NCBI RefSeq assembly: GCF_023712425.1
Contig: NZ_JAMAYG010000002.1
Coordinates: forward strand, 1 to 64,000
Origin: Rothia sp. P100
GTDB lineage: Bacteria > Actinomycetota > Actinomycetes > Actinomycetales > Micrococcaceae
DNA length: 64,000 nucleotides
Direction of reading: 5' to 3'
Position 1 is the stretch's first letter. Every line of letters starts with the position of its first letter. Below the pieces are notes generated by a model. It ran no database searches. It saw nothing but the letters and a program-made list of their open reading frames with translations, and was not told where the DNA came from. A program made the translations under genes and the position numbers. Shown piece after piece: positions 27,629 through 35,327 of this stretch.

Positions 27629-27645
27629 ATACCCCTACGGGGTAT
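27629..27645 (+). promoter_or_regulatory. CsoR-type copper operator
   Basis: ATACCCC-TAC-GGGGTAT is a perfect palindrome 65 nt ahead of copZ. G-tract palindromes of this form are bound by the copper repressor CsoR. No csoR gene lies in the island, so a host CsoR may act on it. Confidence 0.75.
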
Positions 27646-27709
27646 CATTGTAGATGTGTCTCGAGTCATCGATCATTGGTGCTCGACCAATCCTCTGGAG
27701 GTATACGTG

Positions 27710-28045
27710 ATGCGGAGTCCTGATGTGCAAGACCTGGGGTGGAGCGCTGCGGGAGGGGGGTGTGCATGCCGCGCCACCACTTTGTCTGCACAGGAAGCTG
27801 CCGTGTCAACGCCTGCTGCTGGGGCTGTTGTCGCTGAGTATCTGGTATCGGGCATGACCTGCGCTCATTGTGTGAACGGCGTCAGCGAGAAACTGTCTGC
27901 TTTGCCTGGCGTGGCGAGCGTTGTAGTCAATTTGGATTTAGGGCAGAGCTCGAAGGTGAACGTTCGCAGCGTGGCCCCGCTTAATCTCTCGCAGGTCGCT
28001 GAAGCTATGGATGCAGCGGGATATCAACTCGTTGGGAAGAGCTGA
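27710..28045 (+). CDS. Heavy-metal-associated (CopZ-like) protein
   Basis: A 111-residue protein from ATG 27710, set by CTGGAGG upstream; the open frame runs further back without support. Residues 1-40 include a CACRATT stretch of unclear value. The HMA domain at 40-108 has the Cu(I) site GMTCAHC. It would carry copper to the P-type ATPase encoded 66 nt downstream, which is truncated here. Confidence 0.85.
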   Translation: MRSPDVQDLGWSAAGGGCACRATTLSAQEAAVSTPAAGAVVAEYLVSGMTCAHCVNGVSEKLSALPGVASVVVNLDLGQSSKVNVRSVAPLNLSQVAEAMDAAGYQLVGKS

Positions 28046-28111
28046 CATGCGCCCGGAGCGCGAAGAGAATCGTCGTCTCCAGGGCACTGACCCAATGAGA
28101 GGGATTCTCCA

Positions 28112-29155
28112 TTGAGTAAAGAACATCAAGGACATCACGCACACGAACCAGAGCCCGCGTCTGGCGATGCGCATCACCACAATGGGCAGGCCTCCGAGAA
28201 TAGTCCTCTCCCATCAAGCGCTGAACATGGCAACCATGTGTCACATGACCGCGATGGGGTGACGTCACACGTCGTTGCCGGAGCTGATTCCGTGCAGCAT
28301 GACACTCATCATGGGCACGGGGCCAGCCACGATCGGGCGCATGGTGCTCGAGGCGAGCATTCCGAGCATGGTGATGCGCTAGCGGCCCCCGCCAGCCATG
28401 CCGGTCGCGCGGGTCATGTGGCGAAGTTTCGCCGCTTGTTCTGGATCATGCTGGTTCTCGCTGTTCCGGCGGTGGGCTTCAATGAGATGTTCGCCCATGT
28501 CATTGGCTACCACCTAACGGAAGCGGGCTGGGTGCCCTGGGTATCGACCGTGCTGGGTGCAGTAATCTACTTCTGGGGCGGGTGGCCGTTCCTGACCGGT
28601 GCAGTCAGTGAGATCCGTTCCCGTAAGCCCGGGATGATGCTGCTGATCGGGCTTGCGATCACTGTGGCGTTCGTCGACTCCTGGGGGGCGAGCACGGGGC
28701 TGCTGAGTCACGAGCTGAACTTCTGGTGGGAATTGGCGCTGCTGGTCGTGATCATGCTGGTCGGGCACTGGATCGAAATGCGTTCCCTTGCGCAGACCAC
28801 CTCGGCGTTGGATTCGCTGGCGGCGCTGCTGCTGGATGAGGCGGAGAAGGTCGTCGGGGATGAGATCGTGAAGGTCGCCCCCGCTGATCTGGTCGTGGGT
28901 GATGTGGTGATCGTGCGTCCGGGTGCGTCGGTGCCTGCGGATGGGCGGATCGTGGACGGGGCCGCGTCGATGGACGAGGCGATGATCACGGGCGAGTCCA
29001 AGCCGGTGCGCCGCGAGACCGGGGACACGGTCGTCGCGGGCACGATCGCGACCTCACCTTCAGTCCCGAAGTCCGTGTCCACACTGTGGGTGGTCGCCGA
29101 CGGCGGGAGCCAAGCGCTGATTGTAAAGGCGCATCATGCCGCAACGAGACCATGA
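28112..29155 (+). pseudogene. Copper P-type ATPase (CopB-like), truncated
   Basis: The start is TTG 28112 with GAGAGGGA upstream. Residues 1 to about 105 are His/Gly/Glu-rich, the metal-binding tail of CopB-type P1B ATPases. Transmembrane segments follow (RLFWIMLVLAVPAVG, WVPWVSTVLGAVIYFWGGW, GMMLLIGLAITVAF), then the actuator domain with MDEAMITGESKPVRR. The frame leaves the family after VVAGTIA and stops; the CPC/CPH membrane motif, the DKTG phosphorylation site and the ATP-binding domain are absent. The product cannot pump copper. A deletion or recombination joined it to unrelated sequence. Confidence 0.88.
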
Positions 29156-29297
29156 ATCCGATCACAGTAGATTTCTTGGAGTAGACGTTCGGAAGAGCAA
29201 GCTGACAACAATCAGAACGACGTGTTGATGCGGTGGGAGCTTCGCTAATGCTCCCAACTGCATACAGATATGACCGATGTGTGTAGTCCTAGGAGGT

Positions 29298-30570
29298 TTA
29301 TTTAACCTCCAGCTCATCGCTCGCTGTCGCGTCCTGTGAGCAACTCAGCTTAAGCTTCAGTTCGCTGGTATCAACCAGCTCAAGTGAACCTTTCGCAAGG
29401 AGGTCTTCGTCCTGAGAGCAATGGACCACTGAAAGGCAGATCGATGCTGTTCCTTGAATAGTGGGGAGCCGATTGCGAAGTCATCCCTCTTGTGAGGGGA
29501 TGCGCTGCCAGCCCGGTAATACGGAGTTCAGTTTCTGCCCTGGGGTCCACGCTCGTACTTGGGAGCCAACAAGCGCTCCTGGGTAGGATCCGCTCCAACC
29601 CATCTCTTTGTAGACATCCTTTCCTGTGTTTTCAACCCAGATTAGTGACTTCCGTTCGGTAGTGAGCCAGGCCTGGAGGAACTCGGTCTCGATCAGGAGC
29701 TCGTTCTGGCCAACGTTGACGGAGTGGCGTAGAACGGCGATGAGTCGGCCGCTCGTATCGGTCCATTCGTTGCGACCGTTCCATCGCAGGATGTCTGGTG
29801 CGCGACCAAAGAACTCAGGTGCAGGAGCGTCGAAAGAGATTGTTTCGAGGTTGCCTGGCGCGTACTTGTTTTCGCCGAGGAGCTCCCACACAGCTGATCG
29901 CGTTGGAACGCTGAGTGGATCCATCCATTCGAAGTCCACTGAGCTTAGGGTCTCGCCGTGGTGATGCCTGAAGGGATATTCGCCAACGTACCCGTGGTAA
30001 CTCGTGGGGGCCGGGACATCCCAAGGCCGTTGATCAGGTCCTGTCCCTCTAGTTCACTCAAGGCAACGGGAAGATCGTCGGTGCTCTCCATATGGGTACA
30101 GAGGTTGGTCCAGACTTGGTGGGTGCGCTTCGCGATCGTGTGCCGCTTCGAGAATGCAGCGGGTGGCATCGCGAACGAGACGATCAGTAGCACTTGTCGT
30201 CCATAGCAGCGCTGTAGACCACAAGCGTGTTGTCTCCGCGCCGACTTGGTCGATCGGTCTTTTACTTCCCCAGCGGATTAAGCGGTCGACCGCGTCGCTG
30301 GTGCCGTGACTAGTGTGCAGCCACCCGGTGAGAAATTGATCTCGGGTCGCCATGGTGAGTCCGCTGAGGAATTCGTGGAGGAGGTCGGGGTTGAGTGGGT
30401 GGCCGGGGCGGGCTGCGAGCCTGAACAGCATCTTGAGGCTTCTGTCGAAGGTGTCACGCTGATGCAAAGCGTTGGTGATGATGCTACCAGTGTCGGAGGT
30501 GATGGTAGAGACAGTATCTCTCGAGGGATAAAGTCCGGGTGGATCGTTGCACGATACAGTAATTATTAAG
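29298..30570 (-). pseudogene. Relic of a large Avs/STAND-type NTPase (defence-like), C-terminal part
   Basis: Three minus-strand frames join into one protein-like sequence: 30570-30054 (HPLNPDLLHEFLSGLTMATR, DAVDRLIRW, STALLWTTSATDRLVRDAT), 30193-29945 (KRTHQVWTNLCTH), and from about 30010 to 29481 (YVGEYPFRHHHG, ETEFLQAWLTTERKSLIWV, YPGALVGSQVRAWTPG). After an in-frame TGA at 29481-29483 the frame stays coherent to 29298. The pattern LNxxxLHxxLSxLTMxxRD, xAVDRLIxW and WTTSxxxxVRDxAT is what I know from the C-terminal half of large STAND NTPases of the Avs type. The N-terminal effector and NTPase domains are missing. Family assignment is from memory and moderate. Confidence 0.5.
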
Positions 30571-30844
30571 CGCTAGAAGCCGCATTGGAAGGGCAGAGTT
30601 CCGTGGGCAGTTCATTGGGATGTTTGGCGCTGTCGATGCGGTTGCACGACATGATCGATCGGCGGAGTCACCCAGTCTCTGACTACCGTCTGGCGTGGAT
30701 TGAGTGCTGCGGGAGCCGATGGTGCACACCAGCCAGCAATCCGACTTCATTGAAGAGAAGAGCACTATCCGTCGTCACCCATTCGCTCTGCTTCTGCGTC
30801 GTTACGGCGTGCTTCATGCTGATAGCTGTCTACAATTCCCTGAA

Positions 30845-31063
30845 GGGTCCGAGCCGACATCGGGTCTTCACTGCGCAGACACGGATCATCTGGTCGCGCC
30901 TCTGCAGACGCTCGTCGAGACAGGTAATACTGTCGTCGCGGCAGAGCAGCACGATATGCGTGTCATCGCAGTGTCCAACCATATGATCAATCTAGGGCCC
31001 GGTGCGGGCAACGCTAGCGGGACCGTGGTTGCAGCTGGCACGCGCGAGCACGTCGCGGACAAA
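30845..31063 (+). pseudogene. UvrA-like ATPase, C-terminal fragment
   Basis: The frame at 30845-31063 reads EPTSGLHCADTDHLVAPL, TLVETGNTVVAAEQHDMRVI and INLGPGAGNASGTVVAAGTR. This matches the C-terminal ABC signature of UvrA and UvrA-like resistance ATPases (DEPTxGLHxxD, GNTVVVxEHD, DLGPxAGxxGG, AxGTPxEV). The Walker B aspartate is lost and one residue is inserted in the EHD block. Nothing before or after in this frame belongs to the family. It is a relic. Confidence 0.75.
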
Positions 31064-31134
31064 GGTGTTGGTGCTTTTCGCGGGCTACTTCGTTTCCGCA
31101 ATGCAAGCAGCCACCAACGTGACCCCATCGTGAC

Positions 31135-31178
31135 GAGTGTGTCGCTGTGCGATTTGAACATCACACAGCGACACACTC
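31135..31178. repeat. Perfect inverted repeat
   Basis: GAGTGTGTCGCTGTG (31135-31149) and CACAGCGACACACTC (31164-31178) are perfect 15-bp arms around a 14-nt loop, without a T-tract. It sits between two convergent relics and may have ended both transcripts. Confidence 0.8.
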
Positions 31179-31193
31179 GACGAATTCGTGGTC

Positions 31194-31328
31194 TTAGGCG
31201 GGGAGCTTAGAGGCCAGGACGTCTAACTTCTCGATCTTGGGCTCGCTGAACAGTTTGCCGGTTTGCTCTCCGAGAGCGGTTGCTAATGCGCCCGACAGGT
31301 GCGCGTCGCGACCTTGGAAACGATCGTA
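31194..31328 (-). pseudogene. Antibiotic-biosynthesis-monooxygenase-type protein, C-terminal fragment
   Basis: A 44-codon minus-strand frame ends YDRFQGRDAHLSGALATALG and then SEPKIEKLDVLASKLPA. This looks like the C-terminal half of ABM-fold quinol monooxygenases (F-x-D-x-x-x-x-x-AHLSG ... VLAAKLP). A stop precedes it, so the N-terminal half is gone. Confidence 0.55.
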
Positions 31329-31395
31329 TCACAGAACACAGTAAGGTGCGTCACTGCATACTGCGGACACTGCCACGCTGAACGGGGCTGGAGAA

Positions 31396-31632
31396 GTGGC
31401 GATAAGCTCCAATAAGATCCGAAATGCGTTAGGCAACTCCACCGCTTTGAGGCATCGTTTAGACGCGCCCGATGGCCCTCAGCTGCGCGCTGAAGAGTTC
31501 ATCCAACGGTGGTGCGAGTATCGCGCGGAGATGAGGGTCGTCGTTTTCGTCCATTACGACCTCGATGCGTTCGAAGAGTATGTGGTTGAATCAGCGGCGG
31601 TGAAGGCTCGTTGCAGCGCCCGCCGGCGATAG
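31396..31632 (+). CDS. Uncertain 78-residue ORF
   Basis: GTG at 31396 with GGAGAA ahead opens a 78-codon frame whose end runs into the hairpin at 31615-31648. No family was recognised. A minus-strand frame over the same stretch (ERIEVVMDENDDPHLRAILA ... RAIGRV, stop near 31460) also looks protein-like, so this may be a shadow of another relic. Weak support either way. Confidence 0.25.
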   Translation: MAISSNKIRNALGNSTALRHRLDAPDGPQLRAEEFIQRWCEYRAEMRVVVFVHYDLDAFEEYVVESAAVKARCSARRR

Positions 31633-31648
31633 AACGCCGGCGGGCGCT
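31615..31648 (-). terminator. GC-rich terminator hairpin after the NmrA-type gene
   Basis: AGCGCCCGCCGGCG (31615-31628) pairs perfectly with CGCCGGCGGGCGCT (31635-31648). It lies 12 nt after the stop of the minus-strand reductase. No T-tract is seen, common in GC-rich actinobacteria. Confidence 0.7.
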
Positions 31649-31659
31649 GGCTGGGTGGT

Positions 31660-32523
31660 TTAGGCCAGTGCGGAGAGGAGTCCGTCTTTGAGGCTGGTGG
31701 TGGGTCGCCCGATGAGCGTAGAAAGCTCGCCAGTCGTGCCCGCGAGGAGACCATCGGCGATGTTCGCATCCAGGGCCGCCATGAACTGCGCGACCTCCTC
31801 GGGCATCCCAGTCCCGACGAGCATCTCGACAAGCGTCGGCCCATCCACGCGCTGATAAGTAACAGGTTTCCCGATAATCTGCCCGATTGTGGCCGCAAGC
31901 TCATCGTAATCCCACGCCTGGTCTCCGGAGAACTCGTACACCTTGCCACTATGACCCTCACCGACCAGCACGGCGGCGGCACCATCGGCATAGTCGCGAC
32001 GGGAGGCGCTCGCAACGCGGCCGTCGCCGACCGCCGCGACAACGGCTCCGGTCTGGCGGGCGGTTGCCACCTGCGGCAGATAGTTCTCGGTGTACCAGCC
32101 GTTGCGCAGGATCGTGTAGTCCAGTCCTGACGCGGTCAGGTATTCCTCGGTGGCCTTGTGCTCGGGCGCGAGCACGAGATCGCTCGTGGTCGCCTTAGAT
32201 GCGCTGGTGTAGACGACGCGACCCACTCCCGCGGTCTGAGCGGCGTCGATGACGTTGACGTGCTGCGGTACCCGTTGGTCGACCTCGCTGCCCGAGACCA
32301 ACAGCAGCGTCTCCACGCCGGTCAGTGCTGACTCCAGGGCGGCGCGGTCTACGTACGAGGCGACGCGCACCTGCACACCCTTCTCTGCTAGGGGCTGCGC
32401 TTTCGCCGGGTCACGCACGATCGCGACTAGGCTTGCCGCCGGTCGGGACTCGAGCAGTTTGTCGACGACGAGGCCGCCGAGGTGACCGGTGGCGCCGGTG
32501 ACGGCGATTAATGAATCCGACAT
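31660..32523 (-). CDS. NAD(P)-binding NmrA-type reductase (quinone oxidoreductase 2-like)
   Basis: A 287-residue atypical short-chain reductase. The Rossmann motif VTGATGHLGGLVVDKLL is at the N-terminus, followed by LLLVSGSEVDQRVPQHVNVI, VVYTSASKATTS and DYTILRNGWYTENYLP, which match the QorB/YtfG and NmrA-like group. The likely reaction is NAD(P)H-dependent quinone reduction. The start is ATG 32523 with AAGGAG 6 nt upstream. It is preceded by a DoxX relic and controlled, by position, by the divergent MarR. Confidence 0.85.
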   Translation of the reverse strand: MSDSLIAVTGATGHLGGLVVDKLLESRPAASLVAIVRDPAKAQPLAEKGVQVRVASYVDRAALESALTGVETLLLVSGSEVDQRVPQHVNVIDAAQTAGVGRVVYTSASKATTSDLVLAPEHKATEEYLTASGLDYTILRNGWYTENYLPQVATARQTGAVVAAVGDGRVASASRRDYADGAAAVLVGEGHSGKVYEFSGDQAWDYDELAATIGQIIGKPVTYQRVDGPTLVEMLVGTGMPEEVAQFMAALDANIADGLLAGTTGELSTLIGRPTTSLKDGLLSALA

Positions 32524-32548
32524 GGGAATCTCCTTAGTTGCTGATGAC

Positions 32549-32728
32549 TTAATAGGTGAGGACGATGAACCCGAGCGCTGCGCTGGCAACGGCCAGCACG
32601 CCGAGAATAGTGGGGAACAGCGGGGGCTCCTCGCGACGAATTTGGGTCACGATGGCGCCCAGGACCTCGAGCGCGCCGATGACCGTGCCGGTTCCATTCT
32701 GCGAGTGGAAGCGTCGGGACCCTCCCAT
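32549..32728 (-). pseudogene. DoxX-like membrane protein remnant
   Basis: A 59-codon frame reads TVIGALEVLGAI followed directly by VTQIRREEPPL and ILGVLAVASAALGFIVLTY. The first block is the IGxxEVLGA motif and the last is the terminal membrane helix of DoxX-like proteins. The two central helices between them and the N-terminus are missing. It is 25 nt ahead of the NmrA-type gene in the same direction. Confidence 0.6.
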
Positions 32729-32757
32729 GACGGGAGTAGGGCCGCCGATTCAGAAGA

Positions 32758-32802
32758 ATACTTGTAGCGTCAAGTATAACACTGGATACTTGTTGCAACA
32801 AG
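32758..32802. promoter_or_regulatory. MarR operator cluster
   Basis: ATACTTG (32758-32764) and CAAGTAT (32771-32777) form an inverted pair with a 6-bp spacer. ATACTTG recurs at 32786-32792, overlapping the perfect palindrome CTTGTTGCAACAAG (32789-32802). These sites fill the space just upstream of marR and the divergent relic operon. Confidence 0.75.
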
Positions 32803-32824
32803 CAAAGTTGGTTAGACTGCTCGC

Positions 32825-33328
32825 ATGGATTGCCAGATGCCAAGTATGGACGAGCTCGAGTCCCGGGCATGGCGTGGACTCATCCGAGTGATCGAGTTGC
32901 TGCCACCGGCTCTCGACGCTCAGATGCAACGCGACTCGAATCTCACCCACTTCGAGTTCATGGTGCTATCGATGCTACGTTTCGCCCCGGACTCGACGTT
33001 GCGGATGACCGCTCTCGCCCAGGGCACCAATGCCTCCCTCGCGCGCCTATCCCATGTCTGTTCGCGCCTAGAAGGACGCGGCCTGGTGGAGCGGTTCGAC
33101 TGCCCGGCTGATCGGCGTGCCACCAACGTTCGGCTCACGGCCGCGGGAAACGAGTGGGTCATCGCCGCGGCTCCGGGGCACTTCGCGACCGCCCGCGCCC
33201 TGGTCATCGACCACCTCACCCCCGAGCAGCTGGCTTCGCTCGCCGAGATTACTGAAGCCCTCGGCCTCCGACTCGACCCCGAGAACCGCACCTTGCCAGC
33301 CGTGGAGTCAGGCACACCCACGGAATAG
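32825..33328 (+). CDS. MarR-family regulator
   Basis: A 167-residue winged-helix protein. LTHFEFMVLSMLRF starts the domain; TALAQGTNASLARLSHVCSRLEGRGLVERF is the recognition part, and CPADRRATNVRLTAAG the wing. It is divergent from the DoxX relic and reductase and probably autoregulated through the ATACTTG sites. The inducer is unknown. Confidence 0.9.
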   Translation: MDCQMPSMDELESRAWRGLIRVIELLPPALDAQMQRDSNLTHFEFMVLSMLRFAPDSTLRMTALAQGTNASLARLSHVCSRLEGRGLVERFDCPADRRATNVRLTAAGNEWVIAAAPGHFATARALVIDHLTPEQLASLAEITEALGLRLDPENRTLPAVESGTPTE

Positions 33329-33338
33329 GGAACGAGCG

Positions 33339-33527
33339 CTACGCATACACGATGAGGCCGGGATGGTCTTGGAGGAGTACGGCGTCATCTGGATGCGGCA
33401 GTTGATCGTAGGCAGTGATGGTGTGAGAGGCCGGTATGGCGCCGATAGTGGTGGCCACGGCGGGCAGGGAGCTCGGGTCGTTGATGAGAAGGTGAGCGTC
33501 GTCCGACAAGGTGTCCGCACCTGTGGT
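33339..33527 (-). pseudogene. C-terminal fragment, possibly siderophore-interacting protein
   Basis: A 62-codon minus-strand frame gives HLLINDPSSLPAVATTIGAI and then HPDDAVLLQDHPGLIVYA. The xDPSSLPAVATxI pattern is like the NAD-binding domain of siderophore-interacting (SIP) reductases (DETALPAIxRxLE). A stop at its 5' side leaves no N-terminus. The assignment is tentative. Confidence 0.35.
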
Positions 33528-33631
33528 TCAAGTGCTGGCGCGAGAATCCCTGATCCGGCGCAGGTTCTCAGTTTCTACCCCTGTTGGATATTTACTGGAA
33601 CAGAGGTCAATAAGGGCGACAGACAAAGCCT

Positions 33632-33668
33632 CTCTCACTAGATAAACTAGTGAGAGCGCCTTTTTTTT
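33632..33668 (+). terminator. Terminator at the island's right edge
   Basis: CTCTCACTAG (33632-33641) and CTAGTGAGAG (33647-33656) form a perfect stem followed by GCGCC and a T8 tract. It separates the island from the GH16 gene. Confidence 0.85.
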
Positions 33669-33759
33669 GCGCCTCATTGGTCAAGAAACGGTTTAGCCAA
33701 AATTATATGGGCTGGGTTCGCCATTCTCGATACCCGACCAACTTTTCAGGGGGACTCCA

Positions 33760-34593
33760 ATGAAATCTTCAGTACTCGCATTGAAACCCGTGTACGTTGA
33801 CACTTTCCGCAACGGAATCAACAACAATGTGTGGAATGTCTGGGGGGCGAAGCATGATGATTACGTCAAGTACGATCGAGGCGTAATCCGCGGCACCCAG
33901 GTCTCCGTCCGCAATAATGAGCTAGTAGTTGCCATGAGCAAGCGGTCTAGCCCTCGTACCTTTAGCGGTGACCCTGTCACGCAACGCTGGTGGGATACCG
34001 GTTGGATTTCAACCAAACCGGCCTACGGTATTACCTATGGAGCCTATGAGGTGGAGGCAATGCTGCCTACAGCTCCTCACATTAGTGCCGGTGTATGGAG
34101 CGGCATCTGGTCTCGCCCCTTCGCAGCTGGCATCGGCGGTGAGATCGACCCTGCAGAGGCTTTTGGTCACGAGGGCGCCGAGACCCGCCATTCAAGGGCT
34201 GAGGGGTTCACTTCAACGGTTCACTTTACTCAGAACCGCACGCTATCTAGAACTGCTGACTACCGTCACTCCAGCAAACTTAGCCCGGACACTGAAAAGC
34301 CCTTGAGCACCACTTTTCACACCTATGGGATGTTCAAGAGCGATCAGGAAATCATCATTTATCTGGATCGTAAAGAAATCCACCGTATCACTCGTGCTGA
34401 TAGGCCTAAAGCCTGGGGTGCTGCCTACCCAGCTCGTACCCCCTTTGATCTGCGTATCTGTCTGCAGGCAGGAGGCAACTGGGGAGGCTACCCCACGTCT
34501 CGCACTGCATTACGGAGCGAGATCAGGGTGCGCAAGGTGACCCTGTGGAACTTTCAAACCACTCCGCTGACTGGAGTAGCCTATCGTGGCTAA
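33760..34593 (+). CDS. Glycoside hydrolase family 16-like protein
   Basis: A 277-residue beta-jelly-roll protein. GGEIDPAEAFG holds the ExDxxE pattern of GH16 catalytic residues (nucleophile, helper Asp, acid/base Glu). Other family elements are GAYEVEAMLP, VWSGIWSRP, and the late stretch FHTYGMFKSDQEIIIYLDRK. GH16 enzymes cleave beta-1,3/1,4-glucans or related polysaccharides. No signal peptide is visible: the protein begins MKSSVLALKPVYVDTFRNG and goes straight into the fold, so export is unclear. GGGGGA lies ahead of the ATG at 33760. Codon use is host-like. Confidence 0.75.
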   Translation: MKSSVLALKPVYVDTFRNGINNNVWNVWGAKHDDYVKYDRGVIRGTQVSVRNNELVVAMSKRSSPRTFSGDPVTQRWWDTGWISTKPAYGITYGAYEVEAMLPTAPHISAGVWSGIWSRPFAAGIGGEIDPAEAFGHEGAETRHSRAEGFTSTVHFTQNRTLSRTADYRHSSKLSPDTEKPLSTTFHTYGMFKSDQEIIIYLDRKEIHRITRADRPKAWGAAYPARTPFDLRICLQAGGNWGGYPTSRTALRSEIRVRKVTLWNFQTTPLTGVAYRG

Positions 34594-34619
34594 ACTTCGT
34601 ACCGTGCTATAACCCAGAT

Positions 34620-34679
34620 GGTGAAGAAGAACTGTTGATAACTCGCTTGGGCTAGTCATCAAGCCATCTTCTTTTCACC
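34620..34679 (+). terminator. Possible terminator after the GH16 gene
   Basis: GGTGAAGAAGA (34620-34630) pairs with TCTTCTTTTCACC (34667-34679) with a 2-nt bulge. There is no clear T-tract. Weak. Confidence 0.4.
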
Positions 34680-34784
34680 AGTCGGCTGGCAACATCAGTA
34701 CACTCACTGGTAGGGGCAGCATCGCGTAATCCACAGGATAGCGATGCAGCCCCTGTCTTCGCTGAGACTGGCTAATCTTCTGTC

Positions 34785-35249
34785 ATGACTAAGCTCAAAG
34801 ATATTTCAGACAATATTCTTGATTACACAGACCTTCTCGAGGAGCTGGGTGGTAGGTATTCCTTTGAATCCAGACTGGGGCGGGGCGTTTATCAACGCTT
34901 GACGCGGGGCAAATACATGCGTACTCGTTATTGGTCTCAGCTCACCGAAGAAGAGCAGTATCTGGCGCGTATCATCGGGCTAGCCGACACACTTCCGGGA
35001 GCAATTTTTTCCCACCAAACAGCTGCTCTTATCCACGGTTTGCCCACGAAAAGCGTCCCTGAGCACGTGCACCTTTATATTGCACACAGAGTGCGGTCCC
35101 AGGGGCTAAAAGTTCATCACGGGAGGCTTCATATGCCTACTGATACCACCGTCTTTCTACCCGGCATTAGAGTCACCAGCCTAAAGCGCACACTTGAAGA
35201 TTTGGCTTCAGCTCATGATAATAAGCCCGGCATGTGGGTCAAACTATGA
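34785..35249 (+). CDS. AbiEi-like N-terminal-domain protein, probably truncated
   Basis: A 154-residue protein with the winged-helix/AbiEi-type layout common in actinobacterial DUF559-linked proteins: RLTRGKYMRTRYW, then PGAIFSHQTAALIHGLP, LKVHHGRLH and GIRVTSLKRTLEDLAS. In the family a nuclease-like or effector C-terminal part usually follows; here a stop comes right after the AbiEi-like part. It could be a degraded gene or a stand-alone antitoxin-like regulator. No AbiEii partner is next to it. A strong terminator follows. Confidence 0.65.
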   Translation: MTKLKDISDNILDYTDLLEELGGRYSFESRLGRGVYQRLTRGKYMRTRYWSQLTEEEQYLARIIGLADTLPGAIFSHQTAALIHGLPTKSVPEHVHLYIAHRVRSQGLKVHHGRLHMPTDTTVFLPGIRVTSLKRTLEDLASAHDNKPGMWVKL

Positions 35250-35274
35250 CCTTAATTTTGTTGACCAGGCAAAA

Positions 35275-35310
35275 CTAAGGGGGCAGACCCCAATAGGTCT
35301 ACCCCCTTAG
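35275..35310. terminator. Bidirectional terminator
   Basis: CTAAGGGGGCAGACC (35275-35289) pairs with GGTCTACCCCCTTAG (35296-35310) with one mismatch. It lies between the convergent AbiEi-like gene and the secreted nuclease gene. Confidence 0.8.
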
Positions 35311-35327
35311 CACCAAGTTAATTTACG

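Larger units (their letters stand above)
23662..33620. mobile_element. Decayed genomic island downstream of tRNA-Pro
   Basis: From the tRNA-Pro 3' end to about 33600, gene content, base use and integrity change together. Coding stretches at 25202-33330 are visibly GC-richer, with different codon choice. Intact genes are few and are accompanied by at least seven gene fragments, starting with a relaxase tail. This fits an integrative element or plasmid that entered at the tRNA and then eroded. No integrase is left. A 9-bp repeat of the tRNA T-arm (CGCAGGTTC, 23636-23644) occurs at 33559-33567, too short to prove an attachment site. The right boundary is approximate, between the MarR region and the terminator at 33632. 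Confidence 0.7.

Noticed and set aside
30585-30844. Plus-strand frame before the UvrA-like block
   Set aside because: Only the part from 30845 matches a family; the earlier part has no recognised content.
33559-33567. Certain attR of the island
   Set aside because: Only 9 bp match the tRNA; reported as a possibility, not annotated as a site.
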